Part shown: piece after piece, positions 47,468 to 56,564 of the stretch
Position numbering within the stretch: the first letter of the stretch is position 1
How the letters are laid out: the number at the start of each line of letters is the position of its first letter
Assembly: GCA_016200355.1 (NCBI GenBank)
Contig: JACQEY010000111.1
Span: 1 to 64,000, forward strand
From: Nitrospirota bacterium
GTDB taxonomy: Bacteria; Nitrospirota; Nitrospiria; Nitrospirales; Nitrospiraceae
Reading direction: 5' to 3'
Length of the DNA: 64,000 nt
Program-made: the position numbers and the translations under genes
The notes under the pieces: model-generated
Database searches by the model: none
What the model saw: the letters and a program-made list of their open reading frames with translations, nothing else
Told to the model about the DNA's origin: nothing

Positions 47468-50400
47468 TTACCGAGATGATTGCGGGGGCATCGTGGTGTT
47501 GGTATCACAGCCTCCCAGGCTTTGCAAGGTTGCGGTGAGTTCTCGAAAGATGGAAGGCCAGTCCTGATGCGGCATCTGGAGCTCGAACGAAAGCGGAGAC
47601 AGGAAGCACACCCGCTTTTTGTACCGGTCCATCATTCCATGAATCGCCTGGCTTGACACCTGGCTCTTGGCGCCGAGTGCGACGACGACGGAGTGGGGCT
47701 TGAGGTCGATCGAGTCCACACGCAAGGCCTTGGCTTGGAGCCGCACCTGCATGACTTCGAACAGACGCTCGACGGAGTCCGGAGCCAGTCCATACCGATC
47801 CTGCATTTCGCCATGAAGGAGCGCGAGGTCTCCGACTTGGGTGCAGGACGAGAGCCGTTTATAACAGGAGAGGCGCTGGTGGGGATCAGCGACGTAGTCA
47901 TCCGGGATAAAAGCGGAGACGTTGAGCCGGAGGGTGGGGTCCGGTTCTTCTTCCACCACCTGGCCCTTGAGGCGATGGACAGCCTGTTCCACCATTTGCA
48001 TGTAGAGATCGAGCCCGATGGCAGCAATATGCCCCGATTGCTGTTTGCCGAGGAGGTTGCCGGCGCCACGGATTTCCATGTCTGCCGCGGCGATGCGGAA
48101 GCCGGCGCCCAGTTCGGTAAATTTCTGAATGGCCGTGAGGCGCTTCTGGGCGTCTTCGCTCAACTGCCCCTCATCGGGAACCAGGAAGTAGGCGTAGGCT
48201 TGGTCGCCGCTTCGTCCGACTCGCCCGCGCAGTTGATATAGCTGCGCGAGCCCAAACATGTCGGCGCGATTGACGAAGATCGTGTTGGCATGAGGCACAT
48301 CGATTCCCGACTGGATAATGGCCGAGGCGATCAGTACATCCGCCTCCCTGCGAAAGAATTTCAGCATCACGGCTTCGAGCGGCTTGGCGTTCATCTGCCC
48401 ATGGGCCATCACGATGCGCGCATCGGGCACCAGTTGGTGGAGCCAGGCTCCCGTCTTCTCCATCGTTTCGACCCGATTATGGACGAAGTAGACTTGTCCG
48501 CCCCTCCCGAGTTCACGCAAGATCGCCTCTCGGATGAGTGTGTCGTTTGATCGGACAACCTGCGTGCGAATGGACACGCGGCCTGCCGGGGGGGTTTCGA
48601 TAATTGAGAGATCCCGCACGCTCGCCATGGCCATCTGCAAGGTGCGTGGAATTGGTGTGGCTGTGAGCGTCAAGACATCGACCTGAGTGCGGAGTTGCTT
48701 CAATCGTTCCTTGTGTTTGACGCCGAACCACTGTTCCTCATCGATGATGACGAGGCCCAGATCGCGGAACACCACATCCTTCTGAATGAGCCGGTGGGTT
48801 CCGATTACCACGTCGATGGCGCCGGATGCTACGTCTTTGAGAATGGCTTTGGCCTCCTTCGGCGATTGGAATCGGGAGAGCAAGGCCACGCGAGCCGGGA
48901 ACGGCGCGAACCGTTCTGAGAAATTATCGTAATGTTGGTGGGCCAACAGGGTGGTAGGAACCAGCACCGCCACCTGGCGATTATCTTCCACTGCCTTGAA
49001 AGCCGCGCGCATCGCCACTTCCGTTTTCCCGTACCCGACGTCGCCGCACACCAATCGGTCCATCGGTTTGCTGGACTCCATGTCGTGCGTAATGTCTTCG
49101 ATCGCTTTGAGTTGATCCGCCGTTTCTTCGTACTCAAATGCGGCCTCGAACTCGTGGTACATCGTGCTGTCGAATCCATAGGCATGGCGCGTCACGAGTT
49201 CACGGTTGGCATAGAGGTCGACCAACTCATGGGCCATCTCCTCGATGTCTTGCTTCACCCGCGCGGTCGTTTTGGCCCAACTGGTGCCGCCCAAACGTTC
49301 CAGGCGCGGCGCATGGCCGTCCGCCCCGCTATATCGCTGCACATGGTTGAGTTTCTCCAGCGGGACGTAGAGCTTGTCGCCGCCGGCGAATTCCAGGATC
49401 AAATAATCGCTGTCGAAGTCTTGCACTGAGAGACGTTTGAGGCCTTGGTATTTGGCGATGCCATGTTGGACATGGACGACATAGTCGCCCACGTTGAGAT
49501 CTTCCAGCGAGGAGAGGAAGGTCGCGGCTTTACTCTTGGTCTGCGGCTTATGACGCGCGCCTTTGGCAAACAGTTCCTCTTCCGTCAGGATGGCCAGGCG
49601 CAAGTCCGGTGCGAGGAATCCCGCGGACAAATCGCCGTGCAAGACGTAAAACGGCGCTTTGGTTTTACTGGAAGCGGTCCAGGCCCCCACGGTCCACTCT
49701 GTCGCCGGCACATCGTGTTCGCGCAAGAGCGCCAGCAAGCGATCCACTTGCCCACGACTTCTTGCGACGAGCAGCACGCGGCACTCCTCTCGCAGGCGAT
49801 CCATGATGGCGAGGGTCTGGCTGAAGGGCATGCCACGAGCCCCGAGGCCTGCGCTGGACGGGGTCTGAGCGGGAAAGGCCTGGACCGGATTCCAGGACGG
49901 ATCGCTCGGAGTCAGGGGCTCGAGCGCGAGCGTAGAGCAGCCATTCGTGTGATCCATGAGTTCCGGCCAGGAGAGAAACAATCGCTCCGGTGAGGGGTAG
50001 GGCACGACCGTTTCTCGATCGGCGTGACGGAGATAGCCGTCGTCGATCTTGCCCCAGAGGTCCGCGCAGGCCCCTTCCAACGCAGCCGGCTGATCCAGGA
50101 CCAACACAGGCTGTTCGGTGAAATAATCGAAGAGGGTATTCATGTCAAGGTAAAGATCTGGCGCGCGCCACTCGGCATCCACCGGAATAGGAGCAAGGGC
50201 ATCCGGCGAAGTCTCCGCACGCAGATATTCCCGCGCGGGAAGGACCACCGCGCGATCCAGCTTCGCGGTGGATTTCTGCGTGGCGGGATCGAACAGGCGG
50301 AGCGAATCGACGGTTTCGCCAAGAAATTCAGCACGAAGCGGGTCGGCATAGGCCGTCGAGAAAATATCTACAATACCGCCTCGAATACTGAACTCCCCTG

Positions 50401-50941
50401 GGATTTCCACCACCGAGACTCGGCGGTAGCCGAGACGTAAGAGCCCTCCGGTGAGGGTCTCTCGCTCGATCGTGCCGCGCAGCTTGAACTGCAGGGTGGT
50501 ATGGGTAAAGGTCGCGACGGGTAACAGCCGTTGCATCAGTGCCGCGACGGAGGTGACTAGGACAGTCTGTGGTGCGGTTCGGATGTGATGCAGAGCATTC
50601 ATCCGGCGCGCGATCAACCCGACATGGGGCGCGCTGCCCTCGTATGGCAAAGTTTCCCACCTTGGGAACAGGGCGAGGAGAGCTGTCGGAAGGCCAATGA
50701 GGTCATGGAAAAAGCGCAGGTCGTCGAAGAGGCGTTCCGCCCCCTCATCCGACCCGGTCACGATCAACCACGGTCGATTCCCCAGCGTGCCCGACTGAGG
50801 ATGCAGGAGCGTAGTGAGAGCAAGACCGGCGGTGGAGCCGTACAAGCTTGTGAGGCAAGGACGCCCTCCGTTGCCGACCAATGCGGCTGCGACAGGAGAG
50901 AACCACTGAGCTGTTGGTGAAACGGATGCGGTGTTCGACAC
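47468..50941 (-). CDS. mfd: transcription-repair coupling factor Mfd
   Basis: A 1157-residue Mfd with all domains: UvrB-homology region at the N-terminus (residues ~30-340), RNA-polymerase-interacting CarD-like domain near 470-560 (DLNVGDYVVHVQHGIAKYQG), a RecG-like translocase with Walker A GDVGYGKTEVAM near 632 and DEEQ near 732, and the C-terminal TRCF domain. It removes stalled RNA polymerase and recruits UvrA. rfaE2 ends 3 bp before its start. Confidence 0.97.
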   Translation of the reverse strand: MSNTASVSPTAQWFSPVAAALVGNGGRPCLTSLYGSTAGLALTTLLHPQSGTLGNRPWLIVTGSDEGAERLFDDLRFFHDLIGLPTALLALFPRWETLPYEGSAPHVGLIARRMNALHHIRTAPQTVLVTSVAALMQRLLPVATFTHTTLQFKLRGTIERETLTGGLLRLGYRRVSVVEIPGEFSIRGGIVDIFSTAYADPLRAEFLGETVDSLRLFDPATQKSTAKLDRAVVLPAREYLRAETSPDALAPIPVDAEWRAPDLYLDMNTLFDYFTEQPVLVLDQPAALEGACADLWGKIDDGYLRHADRETVVPYPSPERLFLSWPELMDHTNGCSTLALEPLTPSDPSWNPVQAFPAQTPSSAGLGARGMPFSQTLAIMDRLREECRVLLVARSRGQVDRLLALLREHDVPATEWTVGAWTASSKTKAPFYVLHGDLSAGFLAPDLRLAILTEEELFAKGARHKPQTKSKAATFLSSLEDLNVGDYVVHVQHGIAKYQGLKRLSVQDFDSDYLILEFAGGDKLYVPLEKLNHVQRYSGADGHAPRLERLGGTSWAKTTARVKQDIEEMAHELVDLYANRELVTRHAYGFDSTMYHEFEAAFEYEETADQLKAIEDITHDMESSKPMDRLVCGDVGYGKTEVAMRAAFKAVEDNRQVAVLVPTTLLAHQHYDNFSERFAPFPARVALLSRFQSPKEAKAILKDVASGAIDVVIGTHRLIQKDVVFRDLGLVIIDEEQWFGVKHKERLKQLRTQVDVLTLTATPIPRTLQMAMASVRDLSIIETPPAGRVSIRTQVVRSNDTLIREAILRELGRGGQVYFVHNRVETMEKTGAWLHQLVPDARIVMAHGQMNAKPLEAVMLKFFRREADVLIASAIIQSGIDVPHANTIFVNRADMFGLAQLYQLRGRVGRSGDQAYAYFLVPDEGQLSEDAQKRLTAIQKFTELGAGFRIAAADMEIRGAGNLLGKQQSGHIAAIGLDLYMQMVEQAVHRLKGQVVEEEPDPTLRLNVSAFIPDDYVADPHQRLSCYKRLSSCTQVGDLALLHGEMQDRYGLAPDSVERLFEVMQVRLQAKALRVDSIDLKPHSVVVALGAKSQVSSQAIHGMMDRYKKRVCFLSPLSFELQMPHQDWPSIFRELTATLQSLGGCDTNTTMPPQSSR

Positions 50942-50944
50942 TGC

Positions 50945-51427
50945 TTATGTGGATTGTGAACGGATCCGTTGAATGAGAAACGTTGTCGACATACCTGGCA
51001 CCAGAGGAATTGTCCTCACTGCCCCGCCTCGTTGTTCGACTATATCCCGACCGATGATGCGGTCCATGTCCCAATCTCCACCCTTGACCAAAACGTCTGG
51101 CTGTACAGCAGTAATCAGGTTCAAAGGATCCGGCTCGTTGAAGATCGCCACGTAGTCTACGCATCCCAGGGCCGCGAGTACTTCAGCCCGCTGTGCTTCG
51201 GTCACGACTGGCCGGTCTGGCGCTTTGTTCAAACTCCTCACGGATGCGTCGCTGTTGACTCCCACGACCAGTATATCGCCGAGGGCCTTGGCCGCCTGCA
51301 GATATCGAGTGTGTCCAATGTGCATGAGATCGAAACAGCCGTTGGTAAAGACGATCCGCTTCTTCTGTGCGCGGGCTTGTTGCAAGAGCGGAGCGAGTTG
51401 CTCCTTGGTCAAGACCTTCGTGGCCAT
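50945..51427 (-). CDS. rfaE2: D-beta-D-heptose 1-phosphate adenylyltransferase
   Basis: A 160-residue nucleotidyltransferase equal to the C-terminal half of HldE. The HxGH site is in FTNGCFDLMHIGHTRYL (His36, His39) and the ISSTTI-like motif near the end is replaced by GMSTTFLIQRI. It makes ADP-heptose for LPS core. The kinase half is not in the window; gmhA, another step of the same pathway, lies four genes upstream in the same run. Confidence 0.93.
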   Translation of the reverse strand: MATKVLTKEQLAPLLQQARAQKKRIVFTNGCFDLMHIGHTRYLQAAKALGDILVVGVNSDASVRSLNKAPDRPVVTEAQRAEVLAALGCVDYVAIFNEPDPLNLITAVQPDVLVKGGDWDMDRIIGRDIVEQRGGAVRTIPLVPGMSTTFLIQRIRSQST

Positions 51428-51472
51428 GGCCCCATCATACCGGCTGCGGGCCTGGATGGAAAGAGAGGAACA

Positions 51473-52503
51473 TTACTCGTCGTCGTGGCTCACGCCGCCT
51501 AACCCGATCACAGACGATCCGTGCTTGGCAATCAGCGCGTCCATCGTCTCGATGGCTTTTGTCCGCCGTTGGTTGAACAGCCCCGGAGGCGCAGGCGTCA
51601 AGGAGGAGAGCGCGAGCCCTGCCAGTCGGTACTCGGTGCCGGGGCGAAGAAGTTCCTGTAGCGCCTGTTGGACGGTCGGCCACATGTCGGGATCGTAGTT
51701 CAGCTGGTGCGGAAAGCGATGTTGCTTAGTCGTGATGGCGAAACGGGAGTTCTTCAGCTTCACCGTGCAGGATCCTGCGGCCAATCCTTCTTGTCGGAGA
51801 TCTCGCGCGAGGTCACGGAGAAATCCACGCAGGGTTCGCTCAAGAAAAGGACGATCGCGTGTGTCGCGTTCGAAGGTAGTCTCGTGGCTGAGGCTTTTGG
51901 ATTCTCGGTCGGCCACCACCGGTTCGTGGTCGATCCCTCGCGCCAACTCGCGAACCCAGTGGAGTCGCGTGCCGAAGATATGCCGCAAGGGTTGTTCCCA
52001 GCGTTGGTCCAACAGCTCGCCGATAGTCTTGAGCCCAAGCGGTTCCAGGCGCGCGGCGGTTTTGGGACCGATTCCCGGCAATGCACGCAGAGGCCTCGGG
52101 GCTAAGAATGCTTCTTCCGTACCGGGCGGGACTACCACCAATCCATCAGGCTTGTGACTGTCCGCGGCGATTTTGGCGACGGTCTTGCCGGTTGCGACGG
52201 CGATGGTGCAGCGCAATCCCGTGGCGTCGTACAGCGCATCCTTCGCGAGTTGTCCGAGTGAGTGAGGGTCAGGATGGCGGGTCTGGAGCTGTGTCGTGTC
52301 GGCATAGAATTCGTCGATGCTGCTCCATTCGGTGAGTGAGAATAATTGGTCGGTCACTAACTCGCTGCTGCGATAATTCCTCGCGGGGAGGAGCCACCGA
52401 CGGCCACCGGTTTGCCTGCAAGGCTTGGGTCAGCCAGGACGGCCGCTGAGGCGAACATCGCATCGACATCGCCGAACAGGATCTGGCGAGACCAGCGCAT
52501 CAT
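51473..52503 (-). pseudogene. dinB: DNA polymerase IV (DinB), internally deleted and frameshifted
   Basis: The 5' part (52503-52357) encodes ILFGDVDAMFASAAVLADPS with the first catalytic Asp and ends after SSPRGIIAAAS at a TAG. The 3' part, in another frame and overlapping that stop by one base (GTG at 52357), encodes SIDEFYADTTQL with the second catalytic acidic pair, then the palm remainder, LPGIGPKTAARLEPLGLKTI (thumb HhH) and the little finger. About 60 residues between them are missing. A Y-family polymerase this damaged should be inactive unless re-initiation yields two interacting pieces. Confidence 0.8.
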
Positions 52504-52526
52504 CGAACATCGTCACAGGTCACAAG

Positions 52527-53246
52527 TCATTCGTCAATCGCAGAGAATGAAGGAGATGGCTTTCCTATGACTGGATCCTTAAAAGGAGAAAACGCTAGAT
52601 CCAGTTGTCCGTTCCGTCCAATCGCTACGGCAGTGGGGGGACGTTTCCTGTTTTCTACTGATGGCGCATGACCATTGACATGTGACGAGCCCAATTCCTG
52701 TAACGATCCCCGGCAGACACCGCAGTGGTGCCGCCGAGGCTGAATCGTTCTCCGCTGGCGTCGGTACAATCGGCCGCATTGCCGGCAGCGCCATGAAAAT
52801 CTCGCGAGGGCGAGCACTTCCTTTTGTAACGAATGGTAGATGGTGATGGCCAGTGTACCGCTCCGATTCATCTCGGTCATTTTGCGAAGAAAATCCGCTC
52901 CATGATTCGGCCGCCGCTTCAGGATGTCGTATTGCCATTGATGAATCATTTCGTGTGCCAGTGTATTGACAATCTCCTGTTCACCATACTCGCTCCGTTG
53001 GAGTACTTGCTGGAGCAAGGGGAGGGACAGGCGAATTTCGCGCTTGGTTGGCGGACGAAGACCCTCCTGATTTAGCCGTGGTCTCGGTCCTTGACGACTC
53101 ACGAACATGCCGACCGAGGAAGTTAACCGGCGGCTCCAGGCGAGATCGATCGGAGGTAGCAAACCTCCGAAGTAGCGGCCATTCAGTTCGCTCCACATCT
53201 GAGTCAGATGCTGCGAGGTCACCGGAGGAGATAGGCGTGGAGACAT
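52527..53246 (-). CDS. SprT-like zinc metalloprotease
   Basis: A 239-residue SprT-family protein. HEMIHQW (His98, Glu99, His102) is the metalloprotease motif, with the third ligand in RRPNHGADFLRKM. A C-terminal zinc ribbon has Cys154/Cys157 and Cys175/Cys178. SprT relatives (SPRTN) cleave DNA-protein crosslinks; a DNA-repair role here fits the neighbouring dinB and mfd but is inference. Confidence 0.88.
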   Translation of the reverse strand: MSPRLSPPVTSQHLTQMWSELNGRYFGGLLPPIDLAWSRRLTSSVGMFVSRQGPRPRLNQEGLRPPTKREIRLSLPLLQQVLQRSEYGEQEIVNTLAHEMIHQWQYDILKRRPNHGADFLRKMTEMNRSGTLAITIYHSLQKEVLALARFSWRCRQCGRLYRRQRRTIQPRRHHCGVCRGSLQELGSSHVNGHAPSVENRKRPPTAVAIGRNGQLDLAFSPFKDPVIGKPSPSFSAIDE

Positions 53247-53256
53247 GCGAAGGGGA

Positions 53257-54183
53257 TCACCCCAATTCTTCGTGCACAGCCGCTGCTAACAACGGCACCA
53301 TGATTTCGTGGTGGCCGATCAGGGAGTAGCCTTTTCCGCCCTTCTGGGTCGGCCGACGTACCACGTTAGTGAGCGGGCGGTAGTGAGCCAGGAAGTCCAT
53401 GTCCACGGTCGTAATGTTGGTCAGATCATGACCAAGGTTGCGCCCCAGCGACACAGTTTTGAGGAAGACTTCCGGCAAAATGACGGCAGAGCCGAGATTG
53501 AGGTACACGCCTCCCTCCATCCCTGATACAACAGCCGCAAGCCGTCGAAAGTCCAGCAGCGAGGTTGCGCCAATGGCAGAGCCGTCCGCGGCAGGATGCA
53601 TATGGATAATGTCGGTACCGATCGCGACGTGCACGGTCACTGGAATGCCGAGTTTCGCGCCGGTCGCCAGGATGCTCGTCTCACGATGGGGGAATTGTCC
53701 CTGGCGCCGGTTGATGTAGTGGCCGACGGATTCGCCGAGCCCCTCGCGATCGTGAGCCCCTCGGACAATCGCCTCGTTCAGCATGCGACCAGTTTCTTCC
53801 GCCATCCCGAAGCGTCCCTCGTCAATCTCCGCATCGACTTCCTCCGATGTATGCCCCATGAGCGCCAATTCAAAATCGTGGATGATCCCAGCTCCGTTCA
53901 TGGCCACTGCCGAGACAATCCCTTGCTGCATAAGGTCCGTGAGAATCGGACTTAATCCGACCTTGATGACGTGGGCACCGAGTCCCACGATGACGGGCCG
54001 GCCTTTGCGATGAGCCTTCACGATGGCTTTGGCGACGGCTCGCAAGGTTTTCACGCCAAGGATATCAGGCAGCGAGCGATAGAATTGGCTGAAGCTGCCC
54101 CCCCGGCGCCAGGGGCCTGCAAAATCGGAAACACGGACCTTGCTGTGCCGTTTCTTGAGCGGATAGGTTGTGAGATCCGTCAC
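53257..54183 (-). CDS. deoxyhypusine-synthase-like protein
   Basis: A 308-residue protein. IVGLGAHVIKVGLSPILTDL, SAVAMNGAGIIHDFELALMG, VAIGTDIIHMHPAADGSAIG and VYLNLGSAVILPEVF follow the layout of the deoxyhypusine synthase fold (NAD-binding), but bacteria with no eIF5A have no substrate for that reaction, so it may use another polyamine or act differently. Assignment is from motif style and uncertain. The start is taken as GTG 54183; no good ribosome binding site is visible, and an upstream non-ATG start inside gmhA is possible. Confidence 0.6.
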   Translation of the reverse strand: MTDLTTYPLKKRHSKVRVSDFAGPWRRGGSFSQFYRSLPDILGVKTLRAVAKAIVKAHRKGRPVIVGLGAHVIKVGLSPILTDLMQQGIVSAVAMNGAGIIHDFELALMGHTSEEVDAEIDEGRFGMAEETGRMLNEAIVRGAHDREGLGESVGHYINRRQGQFPHRETSILATGAKLGIPVTVHVAIGTDIIHMHPAADGSAIGATSLLDFRRLAAVVSGMEGGVYLNLGSAVILPEVFLKTVSLGRNLGHDLTNITTVDMDFLAHYRPLTNVVRRPTQKGGKGYSLIGHHEIMVPLLAAAVHEELG

Positions 54184-54232
54184 ATTGATCGGCGGGATCA
54201 GGCTCGGAGTTGTGACGGGAGGCCGCTGCCGG

Positions 54233-54811
54233 TCAGGAGGCTTTGCCAAGGAGCTGTTCCTCGATGAGTTCACACAGGATGTGGCCGAGCGTGATGTGAC
54301 TTTCTTGAATGCGAGCCGTGACCGTCGAGGGCACGACGAACGGATATTCCACAAGACCAGCCAGTTTCCCGCCGGTCCCTCCGGTCCAGCCAATGGTGGT
54401 GAGTCCACAGATCCGCGCAGCCGCCACACCTTTCAACACGTTGGGTGAATTGCCGCTGGTGCTGATAGCGATGGCGACATCGCCCTTCTGGCCATGGGCG
54501 CGGATCTGGCGGGCAAAGAGTTCTTCGAAACCGTAGTCGTTAGCGATGCAGGTAATGGCGGCGATGTCGGTGGCGAGGGCGATGGCTGGGAGCGGGTCCC
54601 GCTCCCGTTTATAGCGGCCGACAAACTCGGCGGCGATATGGGCCGCATCAGTGGCGCTTCCACCGTTGCCGAAGAGTAACACTTTTCGGCCTTCGCGAAA
54701 GGCCGTGGCCATCAGCTTTACGATCTGTACGATGCGATCGGCGTGCTCGCGCGCAAACTGTTGCTTGACGGTTGCGCTGTCGGCAAACGCACTGAGTACA
54801 CGCTCTTTCAT
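54233..54811 (-). CDS. gmhA: sedoheptulose-7-phosphate isomerase (phosphoheptose isomerase)
   Basis: A 192-residue SIS-domain protein: VLLFGNGGSATDAAHIAAEF, GDVAIAISTSGNSPNV and QESHITLGHILCELIEE (zinc-site residues) match GmhA. It starts the ADP-heptose pathway for LPS core. ATG 54811 chosen; qmcA precedes it by 55 bp on the same strand. Confidence 0.94.
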   Translation of the reverse strand: MKERVLSAFADSATVKQQFAREHADRIVQIVKLMATAFREGRKVLLFGNGGSATDAAHIAAEFVGRYKRERDPLPAIALATDIAAITCIANDYGFEELFARQIRAHGQKGDVAIAISTSGNSPNVLKGVAAARICGLTTIGWTGGTGGKLAGLVEYPFVVPSTVTARIQESHITLGHILCELIEEQLLGKAS

Positions 54812-54866
54812 GGGAAGCGATTTTAGGCAACCTGCTGTCACCTGTCAAACGTTACTCGCCGGCTGG

Positions 54867-55805
54867 TTACGATTTCGTTGTGGTGGCTGGACCTATCTGC
54901 CGCATGGCGTTCATCGCGACGGCGATCATGGAGCCAACGTCGGAGACCGATGCCGGCAGGATGAGGGTATTGGTCGTTTTCGCCAACTCTCCAAACTTCG
55001 TGATGTACTGCTCCGCCACGCGAAGCTGAACGGCTTCCTGGCCTCCCGGCACTCGAATTGTTTCTGCGACCTTGCGCAGCCCTTCGGCGGTGGCTTGGGC
55101 AATGGCGAGGATGGCTGCAGCCGCTCCATCTGCCTCGTTGATCTGCTGCTGCTTCTTCGCCTCGGAGGCTTTGATGACTTGCTGTTTCTCTCCCTCGGCC
55201 TGATTGATCGCCGCGTCGCGCTCGCCCTCGGACGTGAGAATCACCGCCCGCTTTTCCCGCTCCGCGCGCATCTGCTTTTCCATCGCATCCAGCACGCCCT
55301 TCGGCGGGGTGATATTCTTGATTTCATACCGGAGGACTTTGACGCCCCAAGGATCCGAGGCCTTATCGAGTTCATTCACCACCTGGATATTGATGTTGGT
55401 CCGTTCCTCAAACGTCCGATCGAGCTCGATCTTGCCGATCTCGCTCCTCAGTGTGGTCTGGCCAAGCTGGATCAGAGCGAAATTATAGTCGCTGATGCCA
55501 TAGGACGCGCGCTGAGGGTTCAAGACCTTGAGGTATAAGATGCCGTCTACTGAGACCTGCACGTTATCGCGCGTGATACAGACCTGCTCGGGAATATCGA
55601 TGGCCGTTTCCTTGAGCGAATGTTTGTAACGAATGCGGTCGATGAAGGGGAGGAGAATGTGAAACCCCGCATCCAGCGTGGCTGCATATTTACCGAGTCG
55701 CTCGACCACATAGGCACTTTGCTGCGGGACCACCACGGCGGTCTTGGCGATGATAATCAGCACCAGCACAGCCAGCAACAGCACGACAAATAGTCCGCCG
55801 CTCAT
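54867..55805 (-). CDS. qmcA: SPFH/stomatin-like membrane protein QmcA
   Basis: A 312-residue stomatin: one N-terminal membrane helix (GLFVVLLLAVLVLIIIAKT), the SPFH/band-7 domain (VVPQQSAYVVERLGKYAATL, DNVQVSVDGILYLKV) and a long coiled coil (AEREKRAVILTSEGERDAAI). GGAGG precedes the ATG at 55805. Such proteins oligomerise into membrane cages and pair with NfeD-type partners; the nfeD gene is 43 bp upstream. Confidence 0.94.
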   Translation of the reverse strand: MSGGLFVVLLLAVLVLIIIAKTAVVVPQQSAYVVERLGKYAATLDAGFHILLPFIDRIRYKHSLKETAIDIPEQVCITRDNVQVSVDGILYLKVLNPQRASYGISDYNFALIQLGQTTLRSEIGKIELDRTFEERTNINIQVVNELDKASDPWGVKVLRYEIKNITPPKGVLDAMEKQMRAEREKRAVILTSEGERDAAINQAEGEKQQVIKASEAKKQQQINEADGAAAAILAIAQATAEGLRKVAETIRVPGGQEAVQLRVAEQYITKFGELAKTTNTLILPASVSDVGSMIAVAMNAMRQIGPATTTKS

Positions 55806-55848
55806 CGCTACGTCCTCCATAGTTGTTGGCCTTCTAAGCTGTTCTCAG

Positions 55849-56286
55849 TCATTCAGCAGTAATCCACAGGGTGAGCCCTTCGACCCGCTCAACCTTGCAG
55901 CGTTGGTTTTTTTTCAAGAGAGCGGGCCCGGCATTATGGGCGGTCCAGGTGGTGCCGCGCAGTTCCGCCTTGCCGGTGCCACCCGGCGCCAGATCCTCGA
56001 GCGGGATTGCGGTTTCGCCTCCCATCGAATCTACGGCAGGGGTCTCGACCTCCTGCGTCTTGATCCAGGCCAACAACGGTCCGCGAAAGACGAGCAGTGA
56101 CAGAATTGCAAGTCCTGAAAACAAGAGCCACTGGATCCATTCCGCCTGGGCGAACCCCAGGCCGGTCACGCTGCCAACGATCAGAGCAGCCAGCCCAAAG
56201 AAGAGAATATAGAAGCCTCCGGGTGTGGCCATTTCGACGCCGAGTAGCACGAGGCCGAGGAGCATCCAATACCACCAGATCATCAA
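55849..56286 (-). CDS. NfeD family membrane protein
   Basis: A 145-residue short NfeD: three hydrophobic helices (WYWMLLGLVLLGVEM, FYILFFGLAALIVGSVTGLG, WLLFSGLAILSLLVF) then a small OB-fold domain (ALLKKNQRCKVERVEGLTLW). It is the usual partner of stomatin/QmcA, with which it forms an operon. It is the first gene of the ~11-kb minus-strand run ending at the SurA-like gene. Confidence 0.92.
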   Translation of the reverse strand: MMIWWYWMLLGLVLLGVEMATPGGFYILFFGLAALIVGSVTGLGFAQAEWIQWLLFSGLAILSLLVFRGPLLAWIKTQEVETPAVDSMGGETAIPLEDLAPGGTGKAELRGTTWTAHNAGPALLKKNQRCKVERVEGLTLWITAE

Positions 56287-56428
56287 GGGACCTCTTCTAC
56301 GGTTCGAAAGGTCTGCAAGGAGCGGGAGATCGTCATGAAAGTCTAAGCGCGTTTCCGTAGACCGTCAAGCAGAAGGCGCATTACCCGGCCATGAATTGAT
56401 CGCTCAGTGCGGTGATGACTCATAGGGC

Positions 56429-56540
56429 GGGGGAAAAGCCTTCCCGGCAAGGCCGCAGCGAGCGAAAGGCCGATGCGTACTTCGGTCCGTACGTTGAGGC
56501 CTTGAGCGAAGCGAGAACGAAGCCGGAAGGATTTTACGCC
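56429..56540. repeat. hairpin repeat element
   Basis: A ~112-bp copy: arms GAAAAGCCTTCCCGGC and GCCGGAAGGATTTTACGCC are inverted; the core reads GGCCGCAGCGAGCGAAAGGC, CGTAC-TTCGGTCC-GTACG, GCCTTGAGCGAAGCGAG. It sits between the divergent nfeD and CARF genes, 24 bp before the CARF start. Confidence 0.78.
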
Positions 56541-56564
56541 GTCCTATGTTATAGTCCGCGCGCA

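Noticed and set aside
56412-56564. N-terminal extension of the CARF protein through the upstream repeat
   Set aside because: These codons translate the hairpin repeat itself; the ATG at 56565 begins the conserved domain.
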